Source of the DNA: Meridianimarinicoccus aquatilis
GTDB taxonomy: Bacteria; Pseudomonadota; Alphaproteobacteria; Rhodobacterales; Rhodobacteraceae
Assembly: GCF_004358675.1 (NCBI RefSeq)
Contig: NZ_SMZO01000017.1
Coordinates: 1-64,000, forward strand
DNA length: 64,000 bases
Direction of reading: 5' to 3'
This document shows positions 35,883 to 45,315 of the stretch, one piece after another. Below the pieces are notes generated by a model. That model did no database searches and was not told the origin of the DNA. It was given only the letters and a program-made list of their open reading frames with translations. How positions within the stretch are numbered: the first letter of the stretch is position 1; each line of letters begins with the position of its first letter. The position numbers and the translations under genes were made by a program.

Positions 35883-37358
35883 CTATCCGCCCCGGCGCTG
35901 TTCGATCTGGTCAATAATGCCAGCAGGAACAGCGGTATTGGCCAGTATGGAAAGCATGCGGTCCCGCTCCTGTTCAGGCAGATTAGCGTCGGCACGGACC
36001 AAAGCCATCAGCGCGGCCCGCCGTTCGGGATTGAGATCTATCATCTGCCCGCGCACGGCATCTGCACCGGTCCGGGCATTCGACTGTGGCGCGCGATCAA
36101 TGATCCGAACCTTAAGCCCTGCCCCCAGCGACGGATTGCGGTCTGCCACGATCTGCGCCTCTTCCAGTGCCGGCGCGCGAACCAGAACGCTGTTGCCTTG
36201 CCTGCGCACGATCTGGACTCGCGCTTCTTCAAGCCGGTCCTCTGGTCCGATGACCAGCACCTCACCCTGCGCTCCGACTGCGCTGCTTGGCAGTCGTGCA
36301 ACGCCGGGCAAAGGGGGTTCAGCAAGGCGAACCGTCACGATGTCGCCGGGCCTGAACCCTGTCACGTCGCGTAGTCTTGCGAACAATGCGCGGCCACTTT
36401 CGCCTTCGCCAACCACCGGGCTTTCGCGCAGCCGATCTGTCGTTGAAACAAGCTCGGATCCGCCAAGATCCAGACTGACACTCGCCACTGCGTCTTGCGG
36501 CACGCTTCCGCGTTCGGTCAGCCGTGCAAACTGCGCGGTCGACAGGCGAAATGCGACTTCCAACGCAGCAGGGTCCACCAGCCGGGCCAGAAGATCATTT
36601 CGCGCCACCAGCCCGCCACGCACCACGGCGACATCGGACAAAACCCCGTCAAAGGGCGCGATGACCGACGTGTCCTGCAGCAGCCGCGCGGCTTCACCCA
36701 AAGCGATCCTTGCTCTTTCCCGCGCCGTCCCCGCCTGATCCAAGCGTGCCTCTGCCTGCGCAAGCGCCTGTCGTCTTGACACCACTGCCTGACGGGCCTG
36801 CGCCGCAGCCAGAGCCGCAGTTTCGACCGCTGCCGCACTTCCGACGCCGCGCGCGCCCAGATCATTCTGCCGGGCCAAAGCCTGCGCCCTGAGGTCAGCT
36901 TGTTCTTGTGTGACTGTCAGATCGTCCTTTGCAAGCTCCAGTCCGAGCGCAGCATCGCGCAGATCTGCCTCTGCCTCGGTCAGGTCCGCTTGTGCTGTCG
37001 CAAGCGCGGCTTCGGCTTCGGCAGGGTCAATGCGTGCTACCATCTCACCGCCTGCGACGCGCACACCATCCCGAAAGGGGTCCATCACATTCACGATCTG
37101 ACCAGCACTGGCCGCGCGCAGTTCCAACGTGCGTGTGCTGCGCAAGGTTCCAAACGCTTCGATCACGGGGATTTCGGACCCCGAACTGACTGTGACCGCA
37201 TTGACGGCCGTAACGACTTCGCGTCGGTTCCGTTCGGGTGTGTCATCTTCGGACATCGCACTGATTGCTGACCAGATCGAGACCCCCGCCCAGCCAAGGG
37301 CTCCAAGCGTCAACGCCCCCAGCATAATCCCGATCAGTGCGCTACGCACAAAGCCCAT
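35883..37358 (-). CDS. Periplasmic adaptor subunit of RND efflux system (HlyD/AcrA family)
   Basis: A 491-residue membrane fusion protein. One N-terminal anchor helix (residues 7-33) is followed by a lipoyl/barrel-sandwich half (VIEAFGTLRSTRTLELRAASAGQIV), a long alpha-helical hairpin (about 115-225, alanine- and glutamine-rich) and the second half (DTSVIAPFDGVLSDVAVVRGGLVARND), then beta-barrel and C-terminal domains. The final 50 residues (LNPERRAALMALVRADANLP, EQERDRMLSILA) form an added helical tail that is unusual for adaptors. The pump follows after one base. Confidence 0.92.
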   Translation of the reverse strand: MGFVRSALIGIMLGALTLGALGWAGVSIWSAISAMSEDDTPERNRREVVTAVNAVTVSSGSEIPVIEAFGTLRSTRTLELRAASAGQIVNVMDPFRDGVRVAGGEMVARIDPAEAEAALATAQADLTEAEADLRDAALGLELAKDDLTVTQEQADLRAQALARQNDLGARGVGSAAAVETAALAAAQARQAVVSRRQALAQAEARLDQAGTARERARIALGEAARLLQDTSVIAPFDGVLSDVAVVRGGLVARNDLLARLVDPAALEVAFRLSTAQFARLTERGSVPQDAVASVSLDLGGSELVSTTDRLRESPVVGEGESGRALFARLRDVTGFRPGDIVTVRLAEPPLPGVARLPSSAVGAQGEVLVIGPEDRLEEARVQIVRRQGNSVLVRAPALEEAQIVADRNPSLGAGLKVRIIDRAPQSNARTGADAVRGQMIDLNPERRAALMALVRADANLPEQERDRMLSILANTAVPAGIIDQIEQRRGG

Positions 37359-37440
37359 GACGATCCTCTCGTCTGCGAATCTTCCAATCGTTCAGGGCTC
37401 ACACACTGGCCCCGTATTTTGCCCTTAGTGGCCGCAGCCA

Positions 37441-37983
37441 TCACTTGCGTCGCTGATGTTCATCAAGTCGCGGCAGAATTTCGACGAAGTTGCATGGCCG
37501 GTGTCTATAGTCGAGTTGCAGTGACAAAATTTCGTCCCACGCATCTTTACAGGCGCCCGGACTGCCGGGCAGAGCAAACAAATAGGTCCCGTTTGCGACA
37601 CCGCCAGTGGCGCGGCTCTGAACAGCAGAGGTCCCGATCTTGGCAAAGGACACCATCGTGAACACCGTGCCGAACGCGTCGATTTCCTTTTCATAGACAT
37701 CCCGGTGCGCCTCAACAGTGACATCGCGCCCGGTCAGGCCGGTCCCGCCGGTCGAAATCACCACATCAATGGCAGGATCATCACACCATGTTCGTAGCTG
37801 CGCAGCAATTTCGGCACGCTCGTCACGTAAAATGAGGCGAGCCGCAACCGTATGGCCCGCTTTCGCAATCCGGTCTACCAGCACTGTCCCCGACTTGTCA
37901 TCGTCCTGCGTTCGGCTGTCTGACACGGTCAGCACCGCGATGCGGATGGGCATGAAGGGTTTGGTCTCGTCGATACGGCTCAT
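37441..37983 (-). CDS. moaB: MoaB-type molybdopterin adenylyltransferase
   Basis: A 180-residue MoCF-domain protein likely adenylating molybdopterin before molybdate insertion, in step with the MoeA encoded at 21067-23208. Start at ATG 37983, overlapping the uracil-DNA glycosylase stop (ATGA). Motifs: IAVLTVSDSRTQDDDKSG, VISTGGTGLTGRDVTVEA, and GTYLFALPGSPGACKDAWDEI. It sits in an otherwise unrelated operon. An in-frame extension to 38103 is not needed. Confidence 0.94.
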   Translation of the reverse strand: MSRIDETKPFMPIRIAVLTVSDSRTQDDDKSGTVLVDRIAKAGHTVAARLILRDERAEIAAQLRTWCDDPAIDVVISTGGTGLTGRDVTVEAHRDVYEKEIDAFGTVFTMVSFAKIGTSAVQSRATGGVANGTYLFALPGSPGACKDAWDEILSLQLDYRHRPCNFVEILPRLDEHQRRK

Positions 37984-38783
37984 AAGAGGGAGTCCTTGCT
38001 TTGAGGCCCGAGTTTCGCGCGCAAGCTTAGAAGATCGGCCCAGGCTTCGCGTTTGGCCGCCGGATTTCGCAACAGATATGCGGGATGCAGCATCGGAAGG
38101 CATGGGCGATCCCCAAGCTCAAGCCACTGACCACGCAACCGGGTAATCCCTTTGCGCCCAAGCAATCCTTCGCACGCCGTGTTCCCCATCAACACGATGA
38201 TCTCTGGCGCAGCCAGCGTGATATGCCTGCGCGTGAACGGGGCCATCATGGCACTTTCCTGCGGGGTCGGTGCCCGGTTCTGCGGCGGGCGCCAAGGGAT
38301 CAGGTTGCTGATATAAACGGCACTGTCTTTGTCTGAAGCGCTTCGCGACAGGCCTATTGCAGACAGCATTAAGTCAAGCAGATGCCCGGCTTGCCCGACG
38401 AAGGGTTTGCCTTGCATGTCTTCTTCGCGGCCCGGTGCCTCGCCGATGATCATCACCTTTGCACCCGGAACACCATCGGCAAACACCAGATTGCGCGCAC
38501 CCAATTTCAACTCGCAATGGTCATAGCTTCCCATGGCGGCCCGCAGGCCCTCAAGATCACCCGCCCCTTGCGCCAGTGCATCTGCTATCGCCACTGGATC
38601 AGGCTCTTTCGAGGTTGCAACGGGCGCCGACGGCGCAGCAGCGGCAGCGGCGGCAACACGCGGCGCAACAGCGGGTTCCGCATAGCGATTTACTGGCAGG
38701 TCCCCGATTGGCAGATCCGCCCCCAGTTCGGACTGCCAGTCCAAAAGCGCTTTGAGCGCATGTGCATCGCTGATCCCGGTCAT
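37980..38783 (-). CDS. Uracil-DNA glycosylase, family 4-like
   Basis: A 267-residue DNA repair enzyme removing uracil. Start at ATG 38783; the frame stays open far upstream, but that part lies antisense to pyrB. Family 4 motifs: VMIIGEAPGREEDMQGKPFVGQAGHLLD (about 118-145) and LIPWRPPQNRAPTPQE, MLHPAYLLRNPAAK. An alanine/proline-rich linker (about 38-60) precedes the fold. It has only three cysteines in all, fewer than the four usual [4Fe-4S] ligands. It is first of a unit with moaB and the RND genes. Confidence 0.88.
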   Translation of the reverse strand: MTGISDAHALKALLDWQSELGADLPIGDLPVNRYAEPAVAPRVAAAAAAAPSAPVATSKEPDPVAIADALAQGAGDLEGLRAAMGSYDHCELKLGARNLVFADGVPGAKVMIIGEAPGREEDMQGKPFVGQAGHLLDLMLSAIGLSRSASDKDSAVYISNLIPWRPPQNRAPTPQESAMMAPFTRRHITLAAPEIIVLMGNTACEGLLGRKGITRLRGQWLELGDRPCLPMLHPAYLLRNPAAKREAWADLLSLRAKLGPQSKDSLL

Positions 38784-38909
38784 ACGCCGTAATCTAAGCT
38801 GCGCGCAGACCAATAACAATCGCTCGCAAAGCCAGCTTGATCTTGCGCGCCTCTTGCCCGGTCCCGGCCACAGCCCTATACAACCGGTAAACATAGCATT
38901 GGGGGCGGC

Positions 38910-39860
38910 ATGACATATCGGGCACGGCATCTGCTGGGCATTGAACCGCTTCATCCAGTCGAGATCGCAACCCTGCTGGACCTCGCGGACACCTATGTCG
39001 ATCTTAACCGGCAAGCCGTAAAACAGTCTGACGCGCTGAAGGGTCTGACCCAGATCAACATGTTCTTTGAGGCCTCGACACGCACACAGGCCAGTTTCGA
39101 GTTGGCGGGCAAGCGGCTTGGGGCAGATGTGATGAATATGGCGATGCAGGCCAGTTCCATCAAAAAGGGCGAAACACTGATCGACACGGCCTTGACGCTG
39201 AACGCAATGCACCCTGATTTGCTGGTCGTGCGCCACCCGCATTCGGGCGCCGTTGACCTGCTTGCGCAAAAGGTGAACTGCGCTGTTCTGAACGCAGGCG
39301 ACGGGCGCCACGAACACCCCACGCAAGCCTTGCTTGACGCGCTGACGATCCGGCGCGCCAAAGGGCGCCTGCACCGGCTGAACATCGCGATTTGCGGCGA
39401 TATCGCCCATAGCCGGGTCGCACGGTCGAACATCCTGTTGCTGGGCAAAATGGAAAACCGCGTGCGGCTGATTGGCCCGCCGACCCTGATGCCCAGTGAA
39501 GTGCGCGACCTCGGTGTCGAGGTTTATGATGACATGCGCGAAGGGCTGACCGGCTGTGACGTTGTGATGATGCTGCGGCTTCAGAAAGAACGCATGGATG
39601 GCGGGTTCATTCCCTCGGAACGCGAATACTATCACCGGTATGGGCTTGATCCCGAAAAGCTGGCCTTCGCCAAAGACGACGCGATTGTAATGCACCCTGG
39701 CCCGATGAATCGCGGGGTCGAAATCGACGGCATTCTTGCGGACGACATCAACAGATCGGTCATTCAGGAACAGGTCGAAATGGGTGTGGCCGTGCGCATG
39801 GCGGCGATGGATCTGTTGGCCCGCAACCTCGCTGCCGCACGGCAGGAGGGCGCCGCGTGA
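38910..39860 (+). CDS. pyrB: Aspartate carbamoyltransferase catalytic subunit
   Basis: Makes carbamoyl-aspartate from carbamoyl phosphate and aspartate in pyrimidine synthesis. The carbamoyl-phosphate site is [20 protein letters not shown] (about 52-71), followed by [44 protein letters not shown] and the aspartate-binding MMLRLQKER. 316 residues, normal. No regulatory pyrI is present. It leads a plus-strand unit with two unknown genes, a dihydroorotase-like gene and plsY, coupled by overlaps. Confidence 0.96.
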   Translation: MTYRARHLLGIEPLHPVEIATLLDLADTYVDLNRQAVKQSDALKGLTQINMFFEASTRTQASFELAGKRLGADVMNMAMQASSIKKGETLIDTALTLNAMHPDLLVVRHPHSGAVDLLAQKVNCAVLNAGDGRHEHPTQALLDALTIRRAKGRLHRLNIAICGDIAHSRVARSNILLLGKMENRVRLIGPPTLMPSEVRDLGVEVYDDMREGLTGCDVVMMLRLQKERMDGGFIPSEREYYHRYGLDPEKLAFAKDDAIVMHPGPMNRGVEIDGILADDINRSVIQEQVEMGVAVRMAAMDLLARNLAAARQEGAA

Positions 39861-40426
39861 CCGTCTCACGCATCGTCGAACGGGGCGAAGGGGGTCGACT
39901 GCGGCTTTATGCGCTGAGCCCCGACGCGCCCGAGGCGGCGGCGCTGCGCGCAGCCTTTCTGGCCGAAGACCCGCACATCGGCACAATGGTCGGATCGGCT
40001 TTGGGCACCCGCGACCTGGATGCCCATTGGCTGACGCTGGTGCCCGTCGCGGATTTGAAAGACATCGGGTTTGCCACCTATCTGCGGTCGGGCCACGACG
40101 TGCCGGATGACCAGATCGCCGCAGCACGCATCGCGCTGGAAGGCGCGACAGGGCATGTTTTGATCGTGCAGTCCCCCGCGTTCAACGGAGCCGAAGCAAC
40201 ACTGGCCCCAACCGAATGGCTGCTGCCGCTGGCCGAATTTGACACAATCCGCGATCCTGGCCCCCGCCGTGACACGCCGTGCGCTGCAAGCCCTGCCCCT
40301 GTGACCGCACAAGGCACCACGACGCCAACACGGCAGCGCCGCACCCTTGGCCCCAAAGTGCTTTTGTCGGCTTTGGTCGTCGCCGGGCTGCTCATAGCCG
40401 CGCTTGCGATGATCGGGGGGCGCTGA
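39857..40426 (+). CDS. Tail-anchored protein of unknown function in the pyrB operon
   Basis: A 189-residue protein whose ATG overlaps the pyrB stop by 4 bases. The first 130 residues form a soluble alpha/beta-like region ([38 protein letters not shown]); after a proline/threonine-rich linker, residues about 168-186 are a C-terminal transmembrane helix ([18 protein letters not shown]). No family is recognised. The next gene overlaps its stop by one base. Confidence 0.7.
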   Translation: MTVSRIVERGEGGRLRLYALSPDAPEAAALRAAFLAEDPHIGTMVGSALGTRDLDAHWLTLVPVADLKDIGFATYLRSGHDVPDDQIAAARIALEGATGHVLIVQSPAFNGAEATLAPTEWLLPLAEFDTIRDPGPRRDTPCAASPAPVTAQGTTTPTRQRRTLGPKVLLSALVVAGLLIAALAMIGGR

Positions 40427-40953
40427 TGGCCGATGGCTGGCAGGGCATTCTGAACCCGGGTGAAAAGGTTCTTTGGCAGGGGCAACCCGATACCGCGCCC
40501 GACTGGACCGGCTGGAAACTGTCCGACGGGCTGTTTGGCGGTGCATTCGCTGGTTTTGCAATCTTCTGGATGGTCATGGCTCTGGGGCAACTGCCGGGTG
40601 GAAGTTTCTTCGGGCTTGTGTTCCCGCTATTTGGGCTGCCTTTTTTGGCATTGGGGCTGCAACGCGCTGGCGGTGAACGGCTTTGGCACGCCTATACGCG
40701 GCGCTGCACATGGTACACGCTCACCGATGAGCGGGCCTTTATCGCCACAGCGATTTTGCGCAAGCGTAGCTTTGATGCTTATCCGATCACCCACCAAACG
40801 CGGATCGACCTAGAGGGCCGCAACCTTTGGTTTGCGACCGACATCGTCAAGACACCAGACGGCACCGAGCAGCGCCGCGTTGGATTTACCCACCTGACCG
40901 ACCCGAGACCCATCCATGACCTGATGCGGCAGGTCCAGCGCGAGGCAACATGA
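40426..40953 (+). CDS. Membrane protein with PH-like domain, pyrB operon
   Basis: A 175-residue protein with the ATG inside the TGATG that also ends the previous gene. It begins GILNPGEKVLWQGQPD, then has two hydrophobic segments (about residues 35-75) and a soluble C-terminal part (RRCTWYTLTDERAFIATAILRKRSFDAYPI), a layout of bacterial PH-domain (bPH2) membrane proteins. It lies between pyrB and the dihydroorotase-like gene. Function is unknown. Confidence 0.72.
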   Translation: MADGWQGILNPGEKVLWQGQPDTAPDWTGWKLSDGLFGGAFAGFAIFWMVMALGQLPGGSFFGLVFPLFGLPFLALGLQRAGGERLWHAYTRRCTWYTLTDERAFIATAILRKRSFDAYPITHQTRIDLEGRNLWFATDIVKTPDGTEQRRVGFTHLTDPRPIHDLMRQVQREAT

Positions 40954-42227
40954 CCACCCTTTTCGCCAATGCCAAACTTGTTGATCCGGTCACCGACAGC
41001 ACCACCGAAGGGTGGTTGCTGGCGCAAGAGGGCCGCATTGCTGCCACCGGTACGGGCGCGCCGCCAAAGGCACCAGCCGGTTCTACGGTGATCGATTGCA
41101 CCGGTGCCTGCCTTGCGCCCGGTATTGTCGATCTGGGCGTAAAAGTGGGCGAACCGGGCGAACGCCACAAGGAAAGTTTCAAGACCGCCGGAAAGGCCGC
41201 CGCCGCGGGCGGCGTCACAACCATGGTGATCCGGCCTGATACGCTGACCCCGATCGACAGCCCCGAAACGCTGGAGTTCGTCATGCGGCGGGGGACGGAA
41301 ACGACCCCGGTGCACATTGCTGCCATGGCAACCCTGACGCGCAGTCGGGCCGGGCGCGAGATGTCAGAAATCGGGTTTCTCAAGGATGCCGGCGCTGTGG
41401 CCTTCACCGATGGTGACCACGTTTTGACCGACCCGCGTGTTTTGGCCCGATGCTTCACCTATGCGCGCAGCCTTGGCGCGTTGGTGATCGGCCATGTGCA
41501 AGATCCCGGCCTCAGTGGCGGGGGCTGCATCACAAGCGGCAAATTCGCCACTTTGCGCGGACTTCCCGGTGTTCCGCCGATGGCAGAACGGTTGGGGCTG
41601 GAGCGGGATCTGGCTTTGGTGGAAATGACCGGCGCGCGCTATCATGCCGATCAGATCACCACCTCTGTCGCCCTGCCCGCCCTGCGCCGCGCCAAAGACG
41701 CCGGGCTGGACGTCACCGCTGGCATTTCAATCCACCACCTGACACTGAACACACTCGACATCGGCGACTACCGGACCTTCTTCAAGGTCAAGCCGCCTCT
41801 GCGTCACGAGGAAGATCGCCTTGAGATGGTGTCCGCCCTACGCGAGGGTCTGATCGACATCCTGTGTTCCATGCACACCCCGCAGGACGAAGAAAGCAAG
41901 CGCCTGCCCTTTGAAGAAGCAGCGGCTGGCGCGGTCGGTTTGGAAACCCTGCTCCCTGCTGCGCTGCGATTGTTTCACTCGGGCGATTTGACCCTGCCCG
42001 CCCTATTCCGCGCCATGGCGATGAACCCCGCCAAGCGTCTGGGGCTGGACGCCGGCACCTTGACCCTCGGCGCGCCCGCCGATCTGGTTCTCTTCGATCC
42101 CCATGCACCCTTTGTGCTGGATCGTTTCAAGCTGCACTCCAAGTCCAAGAACACCCCGTTCGACGGTGCCCGCATGCAAGGCCGAGTGCGCGGCACATGG
42201 GTCGCCGGTTTGAGGGTCTTCGAATGA
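40950..42227 (+). CDS. Dihydroorotase-like protein (probably inactive, PyrC'-type)
   Basis: A 425-residue amidohydrolase of the dihydroorotase fold (LAPGIVDLGVKVGEPG, TAGKAAAAGGVTTMVIRPDT, FKVKPPLRHEEDRLEMV, FEEAAAGAVGLETLLPAAL). The metal HxH that should follow GIVDL reads GVK (residues 63-65), and the catalytic Asp site is CSMHTPQ (Met 308) rather than TDHAP. This matches the inactive dihydroorotase homologues that help ATCase assemble (PyrC' of Pseudomonas). A functional dihydroorotase is expected elsewhere. It overlaps both neighbours by 4 bases. Confidence 0.85.
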   Translation: MTTLFANAKLVDPVTDSTTEGWLLAQEGRIAATGTGAPPKAPAGSTVIDCTGACLAPGIVDLGVKVGEPGERHKESFKTAGKAAAAGGVTTMVIRPDTLTPIDSPETLEFVMRRGTETTPVHIAAMATLTRSRAGREMSEIGFLKDAGAVAFTDGDHVLTDPRVLARCFTYARSLGALVIGHVQDPGLSGGGCITSGKFATLRGLPGVPPMAERLGLERDLALVEMTGARYHADQITTSVALPALRRAKDAGLDVTAGISIHHLTLNTLDIGDYRTFFKVKPPLRHEEDRLEMVSALREGLIDILCSMHTPQDEESKRLPFEEAAAGAVGLETLLPAALRLFHSGDLTLPALFRAMAMNPAKRLGLDAGTLTLGAPADLVLFDPHAPFVLDRFKLHSKSKNTPFDGARMQGRVRGTWVAGLRVFE

Positions 42228-42832
42228 TCCCATCACTGACCACCCCCGCAATGCTGCTCGCCCTAACCGCTGTTGCCGCGTATCTGCTGGGCGCTGTGCC
42301 GTTTGGGTTGGTCATGGCGCGGCTGTTCGGACTGGGCGATTTGCGCAAGATCGGATCTGGCAATATCGGCGCGACCAACGTGCTGCGCACCGGCAACAAG
42401 CTTGCCGCGTTTCTGACGCTGGTTCTGGACGCCGGCAAAGGGGCCATCGCTGTGCTTACCGCAAAAGCAGCTTTCGGCCCAGACGCCGCGCAAATCGCCG
42501 GGGTTGCCGCATTTCTTGGCCATTGCTTTCCCGTGTATCTGGGGTTTCGCGGTGGCAAGGGTGTCGCGACATTTCTCGGGACACTTCTGGCGTTATCTTT
42601 GCCAGTTGGGCTTGCGGCCTGCGGATGCTGGCTCGTTTCAGCCGCTTTGACGCGCTATTCGTCCCTATCCGCCCTTGTCGCGGCAGCGCTTTCACCTGTT
42701 ATCGCAATCTTTCTTGGGCACGAAGATATGTCCCTTGCGCTTGGGGTTTTGGCATTGCTGATATTCTATCGCCATGCCGAAAATATCGAGCGATTGCGCA
42801 GAGGACGAGAAACGAAAATCGGGCGGAAGTAA
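42224..42832 (+). CDS. plsY: Acyl-phosphate:glycerol-3-phosphate acyltransferase
   Basis: A 202-residue membrane enzyme transferring an acyl group from acyl-phosphate to glycerol-3-phosphate, the first step of phospholipid synthesis. ATG 42224 overlaps the previous stop (ATGA). Motifs: AYLLGAVPFGLVMARLFG, the conserved GSGNIGATNVLRTGNK and GFRGGKGVATFLGTLLAL, with about five to six membrane helices. Length is normal. A terminator begins in its last codons. Confidence 0.95.
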   Translation: MIPSLTTPAMLLALTAVAAYLLGAVPFGLVMARLFGLGDLRKIGSGNIGATNVLRTGNKLAAFLTLVLDAGKGAIAVLTAKAAFGPDAAQIAGVAAFLGHCFPVYLGFRGGKGVATFLGTLLALSLPVGLAACGCWLVSAALTRYSSLSALVAAALSPVIAIFLGHEDMSLALGVLALLIFYRHAENIERLRRGRETKIGRK

Positions 42833-42851
42833 CCTCCCGCCCGCTGTTTTT
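42821..42851 (+). terminator. Rho-independent terminator overlapping the plsY stop
   Basis: GGGCGG (42821-42826) pairs with CCGCCC (42837-42842), followed by GCTGTTTTT. It starts within the plsY coding sequence and ends the pyrB operon; the convergent adenosine kinase-like gene ends at 42874. Confidence 0.75.
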
Positions 42852-42873
42852 CGCTCGTTGGTTCAGCTTGGTT

Positions 42874-43842
42874 TCAGGCTGCAGCAGTGCCCTGCCGCGC
42901 TCCGAAATGGCCGATCACCCGCGCGGCGAGGTCCGCCCCGCTGCGACCCGCATCAGGCGCGGCTTTGCCAAGCGCGAGCGCCGACAGGAACCCAGCGGCA
43001 AACGCATCCCCTGCACCGGTGGTATCTACAACTTTGGCCACGGGTTGCGCCGCGACTTCACTGACCACGCCACCATCAGCGATCAAGGCGCCATTTTCAG
43101 ACCGGGTCAGCGCAACTGTCGCAACATGCTCAAGCGCCCAATGCAACGCCGACATCGGATCTTCGGCAGCGGACAAAGCCGCCAGTTCCAACTCGTTGCC
43201 GATCAGGATGTCGCAATCCCCTGCAATCAACGCCAGCATTGCGGCGCGCTGGCGATCGACGCAGGCCGCATCCGAAGGGGTCAGCGCGATCCTTGCCCCG
43301 ACGCCGCGTGCAAGTTCCACCGCCCGCGCAACATTCGCTGCGCCGTGAGGGGTGTCGAAATGGTACCCTTCGACAAGCAAGATTGCGGTCTCGGCAGGAA
43401 GGGATTGTGGCATATCTTCGGGTGCAAGACATTCGCAGGCGCCCAAATAGGTTGACATGGTCCGTTCCCCATCGGGGGTGACCATCACGACGCAATGACC
43501 CGTCGCGGTGCCATCTGTCTGATCCGGCACCGGCACATCGATGCCAAGGGTTGCCATATCAGCCCGGAAAACCCTGCCCAGATCATCAGCTGCAACTTTG
43601 CCCAGAAAGGTCCCCTTCAGGCCAAGATCGCCGACATGCGCGATGGTGTTGGCGACCGATCCACCAGATTGCTGCACACCCGGGCCGATATCGGCATAGA
43701 GCGCCGAGGCCGTCGCGGCATCAACAAGATGCATCTCGCCGACCGTCAGGCCGTGTTTTGCCGGTGCGCCCAACTCGACCGATGCGAGGACGTCGACCAA
43801 CGGGTTGCCGATCCCGGCGATTTGCGGAGTTTTTTTGCTCAT
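42874..43842 (-). CDS. PfkB-family kinase, adenosine kinase-like
   Basis: A 322-residue sugar/nucleoside kinase. It has both PfkB signatures: GGSVANTIAHVGDLG near residue 62 and VVDTTGAGDAFAAGFLSALALG near residue 275 with the catalytic aspartate in GAGD. Start at ATG 43842 (SKKTPQIAGIGNPLVDVLA). It lies directly after ahcY, 41 bases apart on the same strand. That context and the N-terminus favour adenosine kinase, recycling the adenosine released from S-adenosylhomocysteine. Fructokinase-like specificity cannot be fully excluded. Confidence 0.88.
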   Translation of the reverse strand: MSKKTPQIAGIGNPLVDVLASVELGAPAKHGLTVGEMHLVDAATASALYADIGPGVQQSGGSVANTIAHVGDLGLKGTFLGKVAADDLGRVFRADMATLGIDVPVPDQTDGTATGHCVVMVTPDGERTMSTYLGACECLAPEDMPQSLPAETAILLVEGYHFDTPHGAANVARAVELARGVGARIALTPSDAACVDRQRAAMLALIAGDCDILIGNELELAALSAAEDPMSALHWALEHVATVALTRSENGALIADGGVVSEVAAQPVAKVVDTTGAGDAFAAGFLSALALGKAAPDAGRSGADLAARVIGHFGARQGTAAA

Positions 43843-43883
43843 GGTGCAATGCCGGGGCAGCGCCGTGGCTGCCCCGCCCTTCC

Positions 43884-45293
43884 TCAATAACGGTAATGTT
43901 CAGGCTTGAACGGGCCTTCGGGCGTGACGCCGATATAGGCCGCTTGCTCTGGCGACAGGGTGCTGAGCTTGACGCCGATCCGATCCAGATGAAGCCGCGC
44001 AACCTTTTCGTCCAGATGCTTGGGCAGTACATACACCTCGTTGCCGTACTGATCGCCGCGCAACCAAAGCTCGATCTGCGCAAGAACCTGATTGGTGAAC
44101 GACGCCGACATCACAAAAGAGGGGTGACCCGTGGCATTGCCAAGGTTCAGCAGTCGCCCTTCGGACAAAAGGATGATCCGATTGCCGCTTGGCATTTCGA
44201 TCATGTCCACCTGGTCTTTAATGTTGGTCCATTTGTGGTTCTTGAGGCTGGCAACCTGAATTTCGTTGTCGAAATGGCCGATATTGCCCACGATCGCCAT
44301 ATCCTTCATCTCGCGCATATGCTCGATGCGAATGACGTCCTTGTTGCCAGTTGTTGTGATGAAGATGTCGGCCGACGATACAACGTCTTCAAGAAGCGTC
44401 ACTTCAAAGCCGTCCATCGCCGCTTGCAAAGCACAAATCGGATCGACCTCGGTCACTTTCACACGCGCACCAGCCCCGCGAAGAGATGCAGCAGAGCCTT
44501 TGCCAACATCTCCGTACCCCATGACAACGGCAACTTTGCCCGCCATCATTGTGTCGGTGGCGCGGCGGATGCCATCAACCAGCGATTCCTTACAGCCGTA
44601 TTTGTTGTCAAATTTCGACTTGGTCACACTGTCATTCACGTTGATTGCAGGGAAAGGAAGCTGGCCCTTTTTCTGCAGCTCATAAAGCCGGTGGACACCG
44701 GTGGTGGTTTCCTCGGACACGCCCTTGATCGCTTCGCGTGTTTTGGTGAACCAACCGGGGCTTTGTGCCATGCGCTTTTTGATCTGGGCAAACACTGCCT
44801 CTTCCTCTTCCGAGGTGGGCACTTCGATCAAGTCCGTTTCGCCGGCTTCAACCCGTGCGCCCAAAAGAACGTACAGCGTCGCATCACCGCCATCGTCCAG
44901 GATCATGTTCGCGCCTTCGGGGAACATGAACGACCGATCAAGATAGTCCCAATGTTCTGTCAGTGTCTGACCCTTGATCGCAAAAACGGGTGTGCCGCCT
45001 GCTGCAATGGCCGCCGCAGCGTGATCCTGGGTCGAGAAGATGTTGCATGACGCCCAACGCACGTCCGCCCCAAGCGCGACAAGCGTTTCGATCAGAACAG
45101 CGGTCTGAATGGTCATGTGCAATGATCCGACGATGCGGGCACCAGCCAGCGGCTTTTCCGCGCCAAACTCTTCGCGCAAAGCCATCAAGCCCGGCATTTC
45201 GGTTTCCGCGATATCAAGTTCTTTGCGCCCGTAATCCGCAAGCGCGATGTCTTTGACGATGAAGTCGCCTGTGCTGCCGTCTTGGCTGGTCAT
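43884..45293 (-). CDS. ahcY: S-adenosyl-L-homocysteine hydrolase
   Basis: Splits SAH into adenosine and homocysteine, using bound NAD. Start at ATG 45293 gives 469 residues. Motifs: [36 protein letters not shown], the NAD-binding [30 protein letters not shown] and the C-terminal [23 protein letters not shown]...PEHYRY. It belongs to the long insert-containing form seen in alphaproteobacteria. The gene is between metK (22 bases upstream) and the adenosine kinase-like gene, so the methyl cycle is encoded together. Confidence 0.97.
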   Translation of the reverse strand: MTSQDGSTGDFIVKDIALADYGRKELDIAETEMPGLMALREEFGAEKPLAGARIVGSLHMTIQTAVLIETLVALGADVRWASCNIFSTQDHAAAAIAAGGTPVFAIKGQTLTEHWDYLDRSFMFPEGANMILDDGGDATLYVLLGARVEAGETDLIEVPTSEEEEAVFAQIKKRMAQSPGWFTKTREAIKGVSEETTTGVHRLYELQKKGQLPFPAINVNDSVTKSKFDNKYGCKESLVDGIRRATDTMMAGKVAVVMGYGDVGKGSAASLRGAGARVKVTEVDPICALQAAMDGFEVTLLEDVVSSADIFITTTGNKDVIRIEHMREMKDMAIVGNIGHFDNEIQVASLKNHKWTNIKDQVDMIEMPSGNRIILLSEGRLLNLGNATGHPSFVMSASFTNQVLAQIELWLRGDQYGNEVYVLPKHLDEKVARLHLDRIGVKLSTLSPEQAAYIGVTPEGPFKPEHYRY

Positions 45294-45315
45294 GTGCGTA
45301 TCCCTAAATTCTTTA

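Noticed and set aside
38784-40127. N-terminal 448-residue extension of the uracil-DNA glycosylase frame
   Set aside because: It is antisense to pyrB and its neighbour; the glycosylase itself starts at ATG 38783.
43551-45050. A 499-residue open frame on the plus strand across ahcY
   Set aside because: It lies antisense to ahcY, has low-complexity composition and no motif; a shadow of the real gene in GC-rich DNA.
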